The position numbers were made by a program, and so were the translations under genes. Positions 11,837 to 21,389 of a DNA stretch of 64,000 nucleotides are shown here, piece after piece (position 1 is the first letter of the stretch; each line of letters begins with the position of its first letter). Origin of the DNA: Dermacentor variabilis (lineage: Eukaryota; Arthropoda; Arachnida; Ixodida; Ixodidae); the NCBI RefSeq assembly GCF_050947875.1, contig NC_134569.1:17443631-17507630 (forward strand), in the 5' to 3' direction. The notes beneath the pieces are model-generated. The model made no database searches. It had not been told where the DNA came from and saw only the letters and a list, made by a program, of their open reading frames with translations.

Positions 11837-12312
11837 TATTTACGCGAGAGCGTTAAGGTCCCCCGTGTCGCTGAATATAGGGTATCGGCGTTTGGTCCTG
11901 AGAGCGAACATCGCCGTGTATATTCTATGCGGAACTAAAGTTCTACTGCCAAAGTTGTTCACATCTTGTCTTACATTCTTTACAAAGTTATTCCTCGGAT
12001 TTTTCAGAATGACAGTCCACAAACAAACGTCATGAAACAAAACACCGACAGCGCACGCCTTTTGTGTTAAATATTCTCATACTCAAATATTGAAAGTGCG
12101 AAACAATAACAGAAGATCGGCCCATGTAAGAGGCCGCGTTGCTACCAGAAAGCTCGCCCTTCGTGCATAGCGTTCGCTTCCAGAATTTCCTGGTAAACAT
12201 TACGGTTACATAAGCTGCAGTTGCCGAGAAGCGTGAGAAGCAGTTAGGGATCTTTGAATGCTATCGCGATCCACTCTTTCAGGCGAAGCTTAAGCGCCTT
12301 CCAAATTTTTAA
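11837..12312 (+). repeat. Dispersed ~500-bp repeat, copy B
   Basis: Begins CGAGAGCGTTAAGG and ends GGCGAAGCTTAAGCGCC. It aligns block by block with copies at 10158 and 28797 and lies about 1.7 kb from copy A in the same orientation. Confidence 0.75.
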
Positions 12313-12834
12313 ATGGCTGCACGGCACGAAAACAGCCGAACTTTCAAACACAAGCCCACACGCTCGACGAAGCCGCGTTTCCAGCCAAAGAATCAAGGTC
12401 ACGCGTACGGCGACTTCGCCGATTATGGCACGGTAAATAATGCAACCCAGACGCGCAATACCGCCACTGGAAGTGCGCCGCGCTGCAACAAAGGGAATAA
12501 AAAAAGGAAAAAAAAAAAGAACAGGAGGTGGAGTTTGTGTCGTAAACGTGACGCGATGAGGAGGCAAGGGAGAAATGCTTGTAGACGCTGGTCGAGTCAA
12601 GGGGAAAAGTTGTCTACGTTGGCAGTGAAGCTCGCCTCCTGGCAGCTCACAGTGCGGCATTTCAATTTAATCTCATTTAATAATGAACCGATTTGAAAAA
12701 TTCTTGAGGTAAAACACTCCTATACATGACGCCCTACACTTGCGGTATGCATTGCGTCACTACAGTGCCTTGACTGAATATTTGAGTAGTTGACTGGATC
12801 ATTTGAGTATTCCCTTTCATATAGTGTTATACTG
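12313..12834. other. Unassigned
   Basis: Purine-rich tract near 12497-12525. No recognisable gene. Confidence 0.35.
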
Positions 12835-13855
12835 CATGGGCATGACCAGCATTTCGCGACATGTACACGTCGCGCAATCATTCGGCGGTGGCCGCGTTGT
12901 ACTCGAATGGGGAAAAGACGTAAAAAATTATATCTCACGGCCGAGATTAGTCATCGAAAATGATTTATGGTTACCAGGAGACCCACTGAGACATACTGGT
13001 GAAATTCTAGTGGTTTGCCGCAAAGCACGTAGGCTCGCAGGACAATTGAACAGAGAGTTTTAGATTAGGGGACGCAAGCGGCTTGCGTACGCAAGAACTA
13101 CGACCCACGCTACAGCGCATGCGCAGACCTTAGGGGACGCAAGCAGCTTGCGTGCGCAAGGACTAGGGGCCACGCTACTGGATCTGCGCACCCTTAATGA
13201 GTCTGCGCATGCGCACGCTAGACGTAATAAATTATATCTCACGGCCGAGATTAGTCATCGAAAATGATTTATGGTTACCAGGAGACCCACTGAGACATAC
13301 TGGTGAAATTCTAGTGGTTTGCCGCAAAGCACGTAGGCTCGCAGGAGAATTGAACAGAGAGTTTTAGATTAGGGGACGCAAGCGGCTTGCGTACGCAAGA
13401 ACTACGACCCACGCTACAGCGCATGCGCAGACCTTAGGGGACGCAAGCAGCTTGCGTGCGCAAGGACTAGGGGCCACGCTACTGGATCTGCGCACCCTTA
13501 ATGAGTCTGCGCATGCGCACTAGCGTGACCCCTAGTTCTTGCGTACGCAAGCCGCTTGCGTTCCCTAATCTAAAGCGCTCTGTTTCACAACAGAGCTTAT
13601 GGCGCTCTCCCACAGGCACTATGGTAGAATATTCACGTCTTAGGAACCTATACGTGCTTTGCAGCACATTACTGGAATTTCACCACGATGTCTCAGCGAG
13701 TCTCTTGTATACATAACCGCGAGTCATTTTAAATGTCTAATCTCGGCCGTGTAATATAATTTGACATAAATCAGTTGGGGTGGGGCTCGCGGTCGCCGCC
13801 GAGAGATGGCGCAACATGTACATCTCCCGAAATCCTGGGGATATGTACGTCTTAT
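12835..13855. mobile_element. Fold-back (inverted-repeat) element, ~1 kb
   Basis: The left arm (CGACATGTACACG, GGCCGAGATTAG, GAGACATACTGGTG, GGACGCAAGCGGCTTGCG) reappears in reverse complement in the right arm (13520-13855) in mirrored order, with diverged spacers. The centre lies near 13520. It contains repeated short palindromes of the TTGCGTACGCAAG and TGCGCATGCGCA types and has no coding capacity. The outer limits are estimated to within about 20 bp. Probably a non-autonomous DNA element. Confidence 0.7.
12927..13520 (+). repeat. Exact 304-bp tandem duplication inside the fold-back element
   Basis: The segment starting ATTATATCTCACGG at 12927 restarts at 13231. The two copies match almost base for base (one difference seen: GGACAATTG against GGAGAATTG) until TGCGCATGCGCAC near 13520. 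The duplication is therefore much younger than the arm divergence. Confidence 0.9.
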
Positions 13856-15325
13856 TGAAAACCACGCACACATCTGCACTCGGGCCGCGGGTCCACCCTG
13901 GCCTTGGGGTATCGGCCATGAATCAGGTGGTGAAAACACTATTATTGTTATCATTTTTCTTGAGGAAAATAAGCAGACATAAAATTGATAACTTGCAATT
14001 GTGAAATAAAGTGCCAACTGTTGCAGATATGAAGGTCAAAATGTCTAAATATTATAGTAAATATTATGTGAGCACGAAGTTTAAGAGAGATCGAGAAGCT
14101 TGGCCTGGCGTTAATTTTCTTCGCTAATAACAAACCGTCTTCGTAAAAGACATGAAAATAGAGTTCAGAAAGTAAAAGAACAGAAACCACTGGTCATTTA
14201 GGCGTTGATCTTTATTGCCCTTCTTCAGTGACCTTGAGCTGCCCTCCGTAGCCCCTTGTCGACTGACACGTGGCAAAGCGATGGCCTTGATCGACAAAGA
14301 AAGAAGGGCGATAAAGAGAAGACTGAACTAAAATTAGCTCGGCTATAGAAAAGGATTACCTCCAAAGGAGCCGAGGAAAACAGGCTGCGCTCGCTTCAAT
14401 TGCCTTCCGCACCGCGGAGCGGAATTAGACCCCGTCCAACTATAAAGGCTAGGCAGCGTTGGGAAAGACTCATCTGACGTCAGCTAATCATGCGGTGCTT
14501 GTCTACGCAGCTGTTAGTTGCAGGCAAGGTGCAGGTTTGTAAGCAAAAGCTGCTTCCCGAAGAAGTCTACGTGAAGCTGCTCCCACGCGAAGGAAGAACT
14601 GTTGCTGAATAATTCCATTCAGTTTAGATTTATTTTTCTAGAAAACATCCTATATAAAGGGAACACGAACTATAATCTGAATCAATTGGCTTGACAAGGT
14701 CCATAAAGTCCTACAAGAAAGCTGCATACAAACGGACGCTGAACGCGTAACATTCAGAAACGACATCGCAGGTTTAGTAATGGTAGTGGTTATACAATCA
14801 ATAGTAACTGACGAAGTAGTTCTGCAGAAACCCGCAAGCTGGAGAGAAGTAATTAATGAAGGGAAAATCGGACGTAGCAATTGCTGCGAACGCGTGGACA
14901 TCTGATTTTCTCTTTATGAATAGTAACTGTAATATTCACATAAAATACTAAGCCATTGATATAGCTGAAATTGTTATGAATATATAATATCTGGGGTATA
15001 CTACCACGATTCCGCAAAGTGCCGGTGCGAGAATTTCCTAGGTCCAGTCACCGCCTCTCGTCGGTGGTTTTCCGGGAGGCCTATTCGCACCCGGCAGACA
15101 GTCCCTTATCAGGTGTTTCACAACTGTAGCGAACAACTGCCGCCTTTCTTTATTATTACTTAAATGATAATAAACGAAGGAGACGTAATCGTCGGGCCCT
15201 TGTAACGGCTGGTCACCTCCACGTGGTAACGGTGGAAAAGAATGACAATATAAGATAAGGAGTGATGCCGAAGAATGCAGTGAAATGTCAGAGTAAAACA
15301 AGCTCGAAAAAATTAAAATTTGAAT
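13856..15325. other. Unassigned, no supported gene
   Basis: 14680-14905 is open in two opposite frames. The + frame (DEVVLQKPASWREVINEGK) has no ATG and no recognised domain, so I leave it uncalled. 15040-15230 is also open on - without a domain. Confidence 0.35.
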
Positions 15326-15501
15326 TATGGAGTTTTACGAGCCAAAACCACGATCTGATGATGAGACACGCCGTAGGGGCGGACTCCGGAAATTGGACCA
15401 CATGGGGTTCCTTAACGTGCACCTAAATCTAATTACACGGCTGCTTTCGCATTTCGCCCCCATCGAAATACGGCCGCCGTGGCCGGGATGCGATCCCGGC
15501 T
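15326..15501 (-). mobile_element. Ruka-type tRNA-derived tick SINE
   Basis: On the minus strand it runs from a partial box-B-like GGGATCGCATCCCGG through CATTTCGCCCCCATCG (reverse) and a GTGCACGTTAAGG block to the tail near GTTTTACGAGCC. The box A head is missing (5' truncated at 15501). Family recognised from its tick-specific consensus. Confidence 0.75.
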
Positions 15502-16280
15502 CGAAAGGAGCTAAAGAAGTAAGCGAGGCCGTGACCCAGTCTGGGAGTACGGGGTCCGCATTTAGCCGCGATCTATTTCATCATTTTCCGCTCACTGCAC
15601 CGTTTGTGATTGGCTCGGACTACGCCTTTGCACTTCCGTGGTATTGCTGTGATGGGTCGTTGGGTTCAACGTTTCCGTCGGGTTAATTCTACATCGCGAA
15701 GCAACATCGAGACCCATGTGAGAGACGCCAATAATTAAATCACGTCTCGAAACGGCACAGCGCGTTACAAGGAACTCCCAATGTCATTTCGAATAAACGC
15801 ATAATGAGTTTAGATTGTTAAAGTATCTTTGAAATGCCTATACTGCTGTTGATTTCGCGGTATTATATATAGGTCGATTATTAGAAAAGAAAATGAGGGT
15901 GAAAATTTCATTTTTGAATTTCGCGCCGACAACCCTAGGCTGGTATGTCAGTGTGACGTCACGGATTGCAGAAAAAAAAATTTCTTCGCATTTCGGTCGT
16001 TGCGGCTAAATTACGTTCTTGAAACATCCTAAGTGCAGTCTCTGGCTCATGTAGAATACGATGTGGGCTCCATTCTTAACGAGCAGACGGCATCAATATA
16101 TATCCAACACTTCACGGTTTGCTGGTGCGGGAATTTCAAGGCGGCGTCAACATCCGTCTTTCGTTCGTGCGTACCAAATGTCCTGCCAGGGTCAGAGTGG
16201 CTGTTTCTTCCTTTCTATTTTGTGATGGGTAATGTTAATTTACCGACACTGCTAAAATTATTTTCCTCTTTAGTGTCACA
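15502..16280. other. Unassigned
   Basis: No gene. AT-rich with a TATATATAGG run near 15864. Confidence 0.35.
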
Positions 16281-16425
16281 TTAACGTGCGCCTAACTCAA
16301 CGTAACCAGCGTTTTTGCATTTCGCCCCCATAGATATGTGGCCGCCGCGATCGGGAATCGAACCCACAACTCTTCCTCAGCAGCAGAACGCCATGCTCAT
16401 TGAGACACTGCTGCGGATGAGCGAG
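16281..16425 (-). mobile_element. Ruka-type SINE, 5' part
   Basis: Carries TTTCGCCCCCATAGA, the box-B-like GGGAATCGAACCC at ~16352 (read in reverse) and the tRNA-like head with CAGCAGAACGCCATGC and TCATTGAGACACTGC. Diverged from the copy at 15326. Confidence 0.7.
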
Positions 16426-16485
16426 GGGGCTTGTAATTCCTTAAAGCGTGCTCCCAAAGCGAGGTGCACACAAGTGTTTCTTGCA

Positions 16486-16580
16486 TTCCTTCCGCACCCG
16501 AACGCGGCCAGCAGTCGTACCCGGGACCTCTGACTCACCGGCAGAACGCCATGCTGAGCCAGCCACCTCGGCGTGTCCTC
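16486..16580 (-). mobile_element. SINE head fragment
   Basis: ACCCGGGACCTCTGACTC and GGCAGAACGCCATGCTGAGC resemble a tRNA-like SINE head in reverse orientation. The body is missing. Confidence 0.4.
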
Positions 16581-18232
16581 CAGATGTTACGGCAACGCTT
16601 TCCGTCTGTGTTCTTGAGTGACCAGTCATTCCTACGTGTCCACATGCGGAATGTGTGAATTCGCCCGGTGATTAGCTGGCGCCATTGTTTGTTGCTTTTC
16701 TGTTGCTGCAGCATTCTAGTGATCCGTTGCACTGACGTGCCGAGCAGACTGTCCCGGCCGAGGGACGGTACATCGGGCCACGCAGCTGAGAGAGAGAGAG
16801 AGCAGGAAAGAAACAAAAATAAAAAATCAGAAAAAGAAAGACGTAAGGACATGAGAGAGAAAAGAATAGCGCGTAAGCGTGTTTCAAGGAGGTACGACAA
16901 ACGAGGGGCTCGATGGCGTCACGAAAACAAAGGCGTGCCAGGTAATGAGCTCGTCTCGCTCCCCGAGGAGACGCCGCTAATCTGTCCCTGCATGCAGCAG
17001 TGGTGGTGGAAAACGCGATACGGCTGCGCTGGCTGGTGCAAAGAGTAAAGAAAAAGCCCTTCGCATGTAATAGTCGATGGGTGCGCTTCGGAAGTAAGTT
17101 CAGATAACAACGAGAACGACGACAAAGAAAGAGGAGAGGCGCTAGATTCTGAAGCGAAAACAATAAGCCGAAAAAAAAGGAGAGTAACAAAGCCCTGCGC
17201 TGATACCTGAAAAAGAAACGGGTCGAATAGAATGGGCAGGGTGAGTGTGGAGGCTGAAGGAAAAACAATGGAATTAACCTTGGAGTACGTGGAAGAAAAA
17301 TGAGAGAGTGGGGAGCGGGGGAGAAAAGGAAGATGAGGGCGGAGCTGAAGTAGATGGACGCGGGGGAATAGAAAAGAGGCAGCACCCGAAGTATAGAGCG
17401 AATGAAGCAATTGCAAATGATGGGGGGGGGGGATCATGATTGGAAAACAAGGCTGTACCATATATGGGGACCTATATATGCACGGCAGCGAATGAACAAA
17501 CCAGCTCCGAAGAGGGCGTACCGCGCAGCATCCTTCTGCTTCCTGTCGGCTAATGAAGTTCCTTTGCGATTTAATAATGGAGTCGCAATGCGCACGGGTA
17601 TACACGTTTGTTCTGTTTCGCTGTTCAGCTGCGCCCGCTTCCTAAGATTAACGACGCGAAGAGTGTAGGAGTTAAGTCGGCTGACATAATCAGCCTTGCG
17701 TGCCCTGAATGCAACCACGTACCCGCGGGCCACATGCATGACACTCGCGCAGGTTTATTCGTTCGCAGCCGACGGTCGTTTGTGTTCTTAGAACTGCGCT
17801 GCTTTTCGAGACAGGGACCACTGGGGATGGCGCACTTCCACTGCGGTACCCAAGATACACGGACATCTAACGTAGAAGCGTATACGTAACGAGAAGCCAA
17901 GCAACTGCCTCACCGCGCGCGTGTCGCGGTATATAGGCGCTTTCTTGAGGGCTAAACACAAACGCATGCACTGCCGTGGGTGGCGGCATTCCCGCTCCGG
18001 TGTGGGAGACGTCGTCGAACATGCGTACCTAAGCGGAGATATGGCATCCACGTCGCGCCCGAGTAGCCTTCTGCGGCATGTCCAGGGCAATGTCCCTAGA
18101 TATTTTTGAGAAAATCTAGGGACTTTAGTCCGGGGTTGGTGGCTCGCGGGGCGATTGATGCGTTCGCGGGTCGTGCCGTTGCGCAGTGCCGGCTGCACCG
18201 AGGCGTGTGGACCTCGAGCAAGAGGCGTTCGT
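16581..18232. other. Unassigned purine-rich stretch
   Basis: 16790-17400 is strongly purine-rich on +. This explains the long minus-strand frames rich in Ser/Leu/Phe there; they have no domain. There is a G8 run at 17422. No supported gene. Confidence 0.4.
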
Positions 18233-19410
18233 TTAAAGGGCAACTCCGGCGTTTTGTTAACCACATTGGGATATTGCCATTTTCAAATGGCACTCACACT
18301 ACTGTCTCCGGTAGGGTGGTTCAGTTTGCCTAGAAACGCATAAATAATTTTAGACAACAAATAAAGGAGGTACCGAAACCGAAATGGGTGGCTGCTTCGA
18401 GCGACGTCGCGATGAGTCGATGACGTCAGGTCCTACACATACCGTAATGTAAAGACGCAGAACGCAGGCGCAGAACGCTAAACCAATACCACCTATAGAC
18501 TTTGCTAAACACGCAGTACACGCGGCGCTAACGCCACATAAAAAAAAAGCGAAGATGGTGATGTGTCCTGACGACACGGGGAGCTTTTATAGCTCTTTCG
18601 AACCAGACAGCGGTGAATTCAGCGGCGGTACGAGCGCTGAAAGATCGCCACTCGCTTTTGACCCGCCGCCGCCGCCGCGCGAGGCAGCTGACGAGGCCCA
18701 AGCTCAATTAACGCAATGTGCTGCGTCAAGACGAAGAGAATAGTCGGTTGTCGCGTCTGTCAAAACGATGATGGTCGGCCATCGTCTTGTAGAAGAAGGA
18801 GCCAGCTTCGTCGTTTTTGGTCGAAGTGGCGATTGATTGATTAATTGAAAACTTTAATATTCCACCGAACTGGGGTGCCCGCTTCTTACCCTACATGCAG
18901 GTAGGGGGGGGGGGGGAGGACAAAGCAGTCCCCGCGCGTTGAGGACGGTGAGTCTTCACGGCCTCAACGGTAAGGCGGATTGCTCGACGCTGGTCGTCTT
19001 CATCCTCGCTCTGGAGCAAGGCTTCCCGGGCTTCTCTACTGTCCATGTTTTCCGTGGCCCCTGGGGAGCCTTCACATTCCCATATTACATGATCTAGAGT
19101 ACCTTTCTCCTTACAAATTTTGCAGAGGGTGTCGTTATAGTCCCTCGTTTGAGTTAAGTAGATCCAATAAGGTGATGCATAATTGGTGTAGTCTATGAAG
19201 TCAGAAACACAGGGTGGCCAGCAAGAAGTCATGCATTCGGAGGCATGAGTTGGGAGCACGGACCAATCTCTAAACTTATATTCAGGAAAACTAATCGAAT
19301 TGCAGCCATGTTGTTTGGCACGTATAATCGGAGTGCAAAAGAGAACGTATATTCAAAATGTAATTATTAGGATCTGTAGACATCGAAAAATCGCCGGAGT
19401 TGCCCTTTAA
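18233..19410. mobile_element. TTAA-flanked MITE with a nested LINE fragment
   Basis: Terminal inverted repeats AGGGCAACTCCGGCG (from 18237) and its reverse complement CGCCGGAGTTGCCCT (ending 19406), each bordered by TTAA (18233-18236, 19407-19410). The inside has no transposase. A LINE 3' fragment (18845-19260, minus) sits in the middle, so the original MITE was about 0.75 kb. TTAA target use recalls piggyBac, but the terminal bases do not match the usual CCY start, so I leave the superfamily open. Confidence 0.7.
18845..19260 (-). pseudogene. LINE 3' fragment (post-RNase-H zinc-finger-like region)
   Basis: Minus-strand peptide: YASPYWIYLTQTRDYN, then CKICKEKGTLDHVIWECEG, giving C-x2-C-x6-H-x4-C. 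This is the same C-terminal block as in the LINE at 9206. Followed by EDEDDQRRAIRLTVEAVK and the stop. Ends in a short T-rich/GATT tail near 18830. It is 5' truncated and nested in the MITE. Confidence 0.65.
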
Positions 19411-19688
19411 GTAATGTCCTTCTGTGTGTTCCAAATACCGGACTAGAAAAGGTTACACTGCGTATTGCTGATGGTCCCGCTTAATTTGAAAAAAGAAAAA
19501 AGAAAATCTGATTGGTAGAATGTGAGCGAGGAGACCTAAAATAAAGGTACCATTCCAATTCGCAAGGGTATTTAAAAGAGTGTGTATAGAAATGAAAAAA
19601 AAAAAAAGATCATCAGCACTTCCACTCTGTGAAGAAGAACGAGCAGCGAAACTGTGATGTGTCTTACCTCAATCGACGCGTCTATGTG

Positions 19689-19813
<125 letters not shown>

Positions 19814-19888
19814 TATAGCCCTAGTATTCTGCTATTGTCCTTTTTTTGTTGTTCTTGTTTTTCTTGAAACTACTGTCTTTAACGCACG

Positions 19889-20785
19889 ATGTCGACAGAT
19901 TTTGGTTCCTCATGCAAGAACAAGTTTACGCCCGAGGAAATTCCTGCCAAATGTACTGTATGCAACAAATTGTACCATTTCGGAGCCTGTGCTGGGCTTA
20001 CCGTAAAGCAGTACAAAAGTAAATCGGAGTAAGCCAAGCAGAAATGGGCATGCCCCACATGCAAAAATTGAAACAGCAAAGGAGATAACCAAGGGGAAAA
20101 GCTGTCTGATGACGAGATAGCCGACATTAAAACCCTACTCGTTACTATAAATGGAAAATTAGACGAGCTGATGCCGCTTAAAGACACTGTAGCTAGCATT
20201 GAAACAGCTGTAGAGCTAATGTCGGAAAAGTATGATGAAGTACTAGAAAGGCTAACTACCCAGGAAAAAGAGATAAAAGATATTCAAAAGAGATTGGAAA
20301 TCTTGGAGAGAAAGTTCGGAAGAAAAGAAGAAGAAAATGATACGTTGCGAAGTGACGTCAATGATCTTGAATGGAGGAGCAGAAAGCTGAACCTTGAATT
20401 CCATGGAATTCAGTCCACCGAACCTGAAAATCTGCTAGATAAAGTAAAGGCTGTGGCTGACACGATAGGAGTTTTAAGGCTTTCGAGCGCAGACGTCGAT
20501 GCAATTCATCGGCTACCTGCAAAGCACGATAGGATCCCAGGAATAATAGTTAGATACACCAGGCAAGCTGTCAGAGATAAGTGGCTCGAGAAAAGGAATA
20601 AACTGAGGGACGAAAAAAGCAACATTGCCATTATGGAAAATATGACTAGTCATAACCGACATCTGTTGCGACTGACGAAGGACGGCAAAACAAAATGCAT
20701 ATCAGTATGTCTGGCACAGGAATGGGAAGATCTTCATGCGCAAAACAGATGGCCAGTCGGCAATCGTAGTGCGCAGTGTGCGTGA
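19889..20785 (+). pseudogene. LINE ORF1: PHD-like finger plus coiled coil
   Basis: From the ATG at 19889 the frame runs 298 codons with two in-frame stops (TAA at 20030, TGA at 20069). The N-terminus has a PHD-like Cys/His pattern (CTVCNKLYHFGAC, then KWACPTC). The middle is a long heptad-rich coiled coil (roughly codons 95-170, with EKEIKDIQKRLEILERK). The C-terminus (WRSRKLNLEFHGI, IHRLPAKHDRIPGIIVRY) resembles the RNA-binding ORF1p domain of the L1-like/transposase-22 type. ORF1 proteins coat the element RNA and act as chaperones. Both stops lie close to the finger, so the downstream part could still be translated from the ATG at 20171. Confidence 0.7.
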
Positions 20786-20833
20786 CCTTCCGTCATAGCA
20801 CATTTCAGTATGTCCAACAAATGGGTATAAAAT

Positions 20834-21389
20834 GTGCTGTCGGAGTTTGAAATGACTAATGACAATTACCTTCTTCCAAAGGATGTACACGCAGTTGCAA
20901 CGAACCAGCACAAAAAATGCCTTCATTTAAACGTTCGCTCACTTTACAACAAGGAAGCAGAACTGGATTGTTTTATCTCTAGTTTTTCTTTTTTGTTCGA
21001 CGCTGTCATGTTAACCGAAACTTGGTGTAAAGACGACCAGGATAACTTTCAGCTTTCATGTTATCAATCCTTCTGCTTAAATCGGAAAAATCGTGGTGGT
21101 GGTGGAGTCATGCTATTGATGAAGCCGAATGTAAAGTGTGAACTGCTTCCTTCTTTTTCTGTGCTATGTGATGACATTGAAATATTGGCAGTTGGTGTAA
21201 ATAAGCATGTGTTTTCTGTTTGTTACCGGCCCCCACATGGAAATGTGTCAAGCTTTTTTTTTATTTTACGGGCAGTTTCTCGATTTTGTTTCTGCAAATG
21301 GTTACTCTGTCACGTCAGCCGGCGACATTAATATAGATATGTTAGCAAACACTAATGAACAAAGAAACATGAAAATGCTTATTACATGA
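20834..21389 (+). pseudogene. LINE ORF2 endonuclease (APE-like), frameshifted
   Basis: Endonuclease motifs are visible: LNVRSLYNKEAELD, MLTETWCKDD (catalytic Glu), VCYRPPHGN, then after a frame change GDINIDML (catalytic Asp). SDHLPIF (catalytic His) falls in the next open segment. The frame shifts at a poly-T run near 21255-21262, and a TGA stops it at 21387-21389. This domain nicks target DNA to prime reverse transcription. With the breaks, no complete EN can be made from this copy. Confidence 0.75.

Noticed and set aside
14680..14905. Possible exon (+ strand, DEVVLQKPASWREV...)
   Set aside because: No start codon, no clear splice sites, opposite strand equally open, no recognised family.
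16281..16425. tRNA gene candidate from box A/B-like sequence
   Set aside because: Box B is embedded in SINE sequence and no cloverleaf can be folded by eye; it is the SINE head.
16672..17605. 237- and 228-codon minus-strand frames
   Set aside because: Complement of a purine-rich stretch giving Ser/Leu/Phe-rich peptides in two overlapping frames. Compositional artefacts.
18233..19410. piggyBac assignment from TTAA flanks
   Set aside because: Terminal bases AGGGC do not match the usual piggyBac ends, and there is no transposase remnant.
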